A stretch of 5,440 bases of DNA from Bacillota bacterium (GTDB taxonomy: Bacteria; Bacillota; Dehalobacteriia; UBA4068), in NCBI GenBank assembly GCA_017439615.1, contig JAFSIU010000184.1, positions 1-5,440 of the forward strand, written 5' to 3'. A program made the translations under genes and the position numbers. This document shows positions 5,389 to 5,440 of the stretch, one piece after another; within the stretch, counting starts at the first letter, position 1; every line of letters starts with the position of its first letter. The notes below the pieces were generated by a model. The model saw only the letters and a list, made by a program, of their open reading frames with translations, made no database searches and was not told the DNA's origin.

Positions 5389-5417
5389 TTGACAATATAT
5401 AAATGCTGTGATAATAT
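5389..5417 (+). promoter_or_regulatory. Strong sigma-A promoter reading out of the right edge
   Basis: A consensus TTGACA at 5389-5394, an exact 17-bp spacer and TAATAT at 5412-5417 with a TGa extended -10 (5409-5411). Transcription would start near 5424. The gene it serves lies beyond the window. A strong, AT-rich, extended -10 promoter could serve a stable RNA or a highly expressed gene. Confidence 0.75.
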
Positions 5418-5440
5418 AAATTTATCAATCAGTGATTATA

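Noticed and set aside
1..5440. CRISPR array, tRNA genes, insertion-sequence transposase
   Set aside because: No regularly spaced repeats, no cloverleaf with a plausible anticodon arm and no transposase-like frame were seen on either strand.

Overview
The window looks like a Gram-positive Clostridia-type chromosome, possibly Ruminococcaceae/Oscillospiraceae. That placement is an inference from the Shine-Dalgarno style, the moderate GC of the housekeeping genes, membrane-anchored Amidase_3 proteins and a FemX-type ligase; nothing seen fixes a genus.

Layout. (1) Positions 17-132 hold a complete 5S rRNA, followed by a strong terminator at 144-174. This is the end of an rRNA operon whose 23S gene lies off the left edge. 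(2) Positions about 180-1640 form a distinctly AT-rich accessory stretch. It holds a truncated zinc-ribbon gene (+), a truncated and frameshifted secreted LamG-like gene (-), and two unlisted-size small membrane-protein genes: 47 aa at 1204-1347 (+) and 53 aa at 1412-1573 (-). Gene order alternates and two genes are broken, so this reads as a decayed insertion rather than a working operon. (3) Positions 1655-5081 are a cell-wall block, all on +. It has two related but non-identical membrane-anchored N-acetylmuramoyl-L-alanine amidases (1690-2991 and 3150-3911) and then a FemX/FemAB-family peptidoglycan bridge aminoacyltransferase (about 4005-5081). (4) Positions 5082-5287 hold a palindromic spacer and a second copy of the last 50 or so codons of the FemX gene. 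A long perfect hairpin terminator follows at 5292-5334. A near-consensus promoter at 5389-5417 points out of the right edge.

The genes of the wall block fit together functionally. FemX-type enzymes add amino acids to the side chain of the peptidoglycan stem peptide, while amidases cut the stem peptide from the glycan. Hairpins separate the two amidases, so co-transcription of the whole block is not assured.

The most unusual signal is the doubled femX 3' end. The first 70 bp of the two copies are identical. After that the copies differ at 12 codons, all silent, before a short divergent tip. A simple recent duplication of a dead tail would not give this pattern. It implies that both tails evolved in working genes and were brought together by recombination, by an element integrating at a gene 3' end, or by misassembly.
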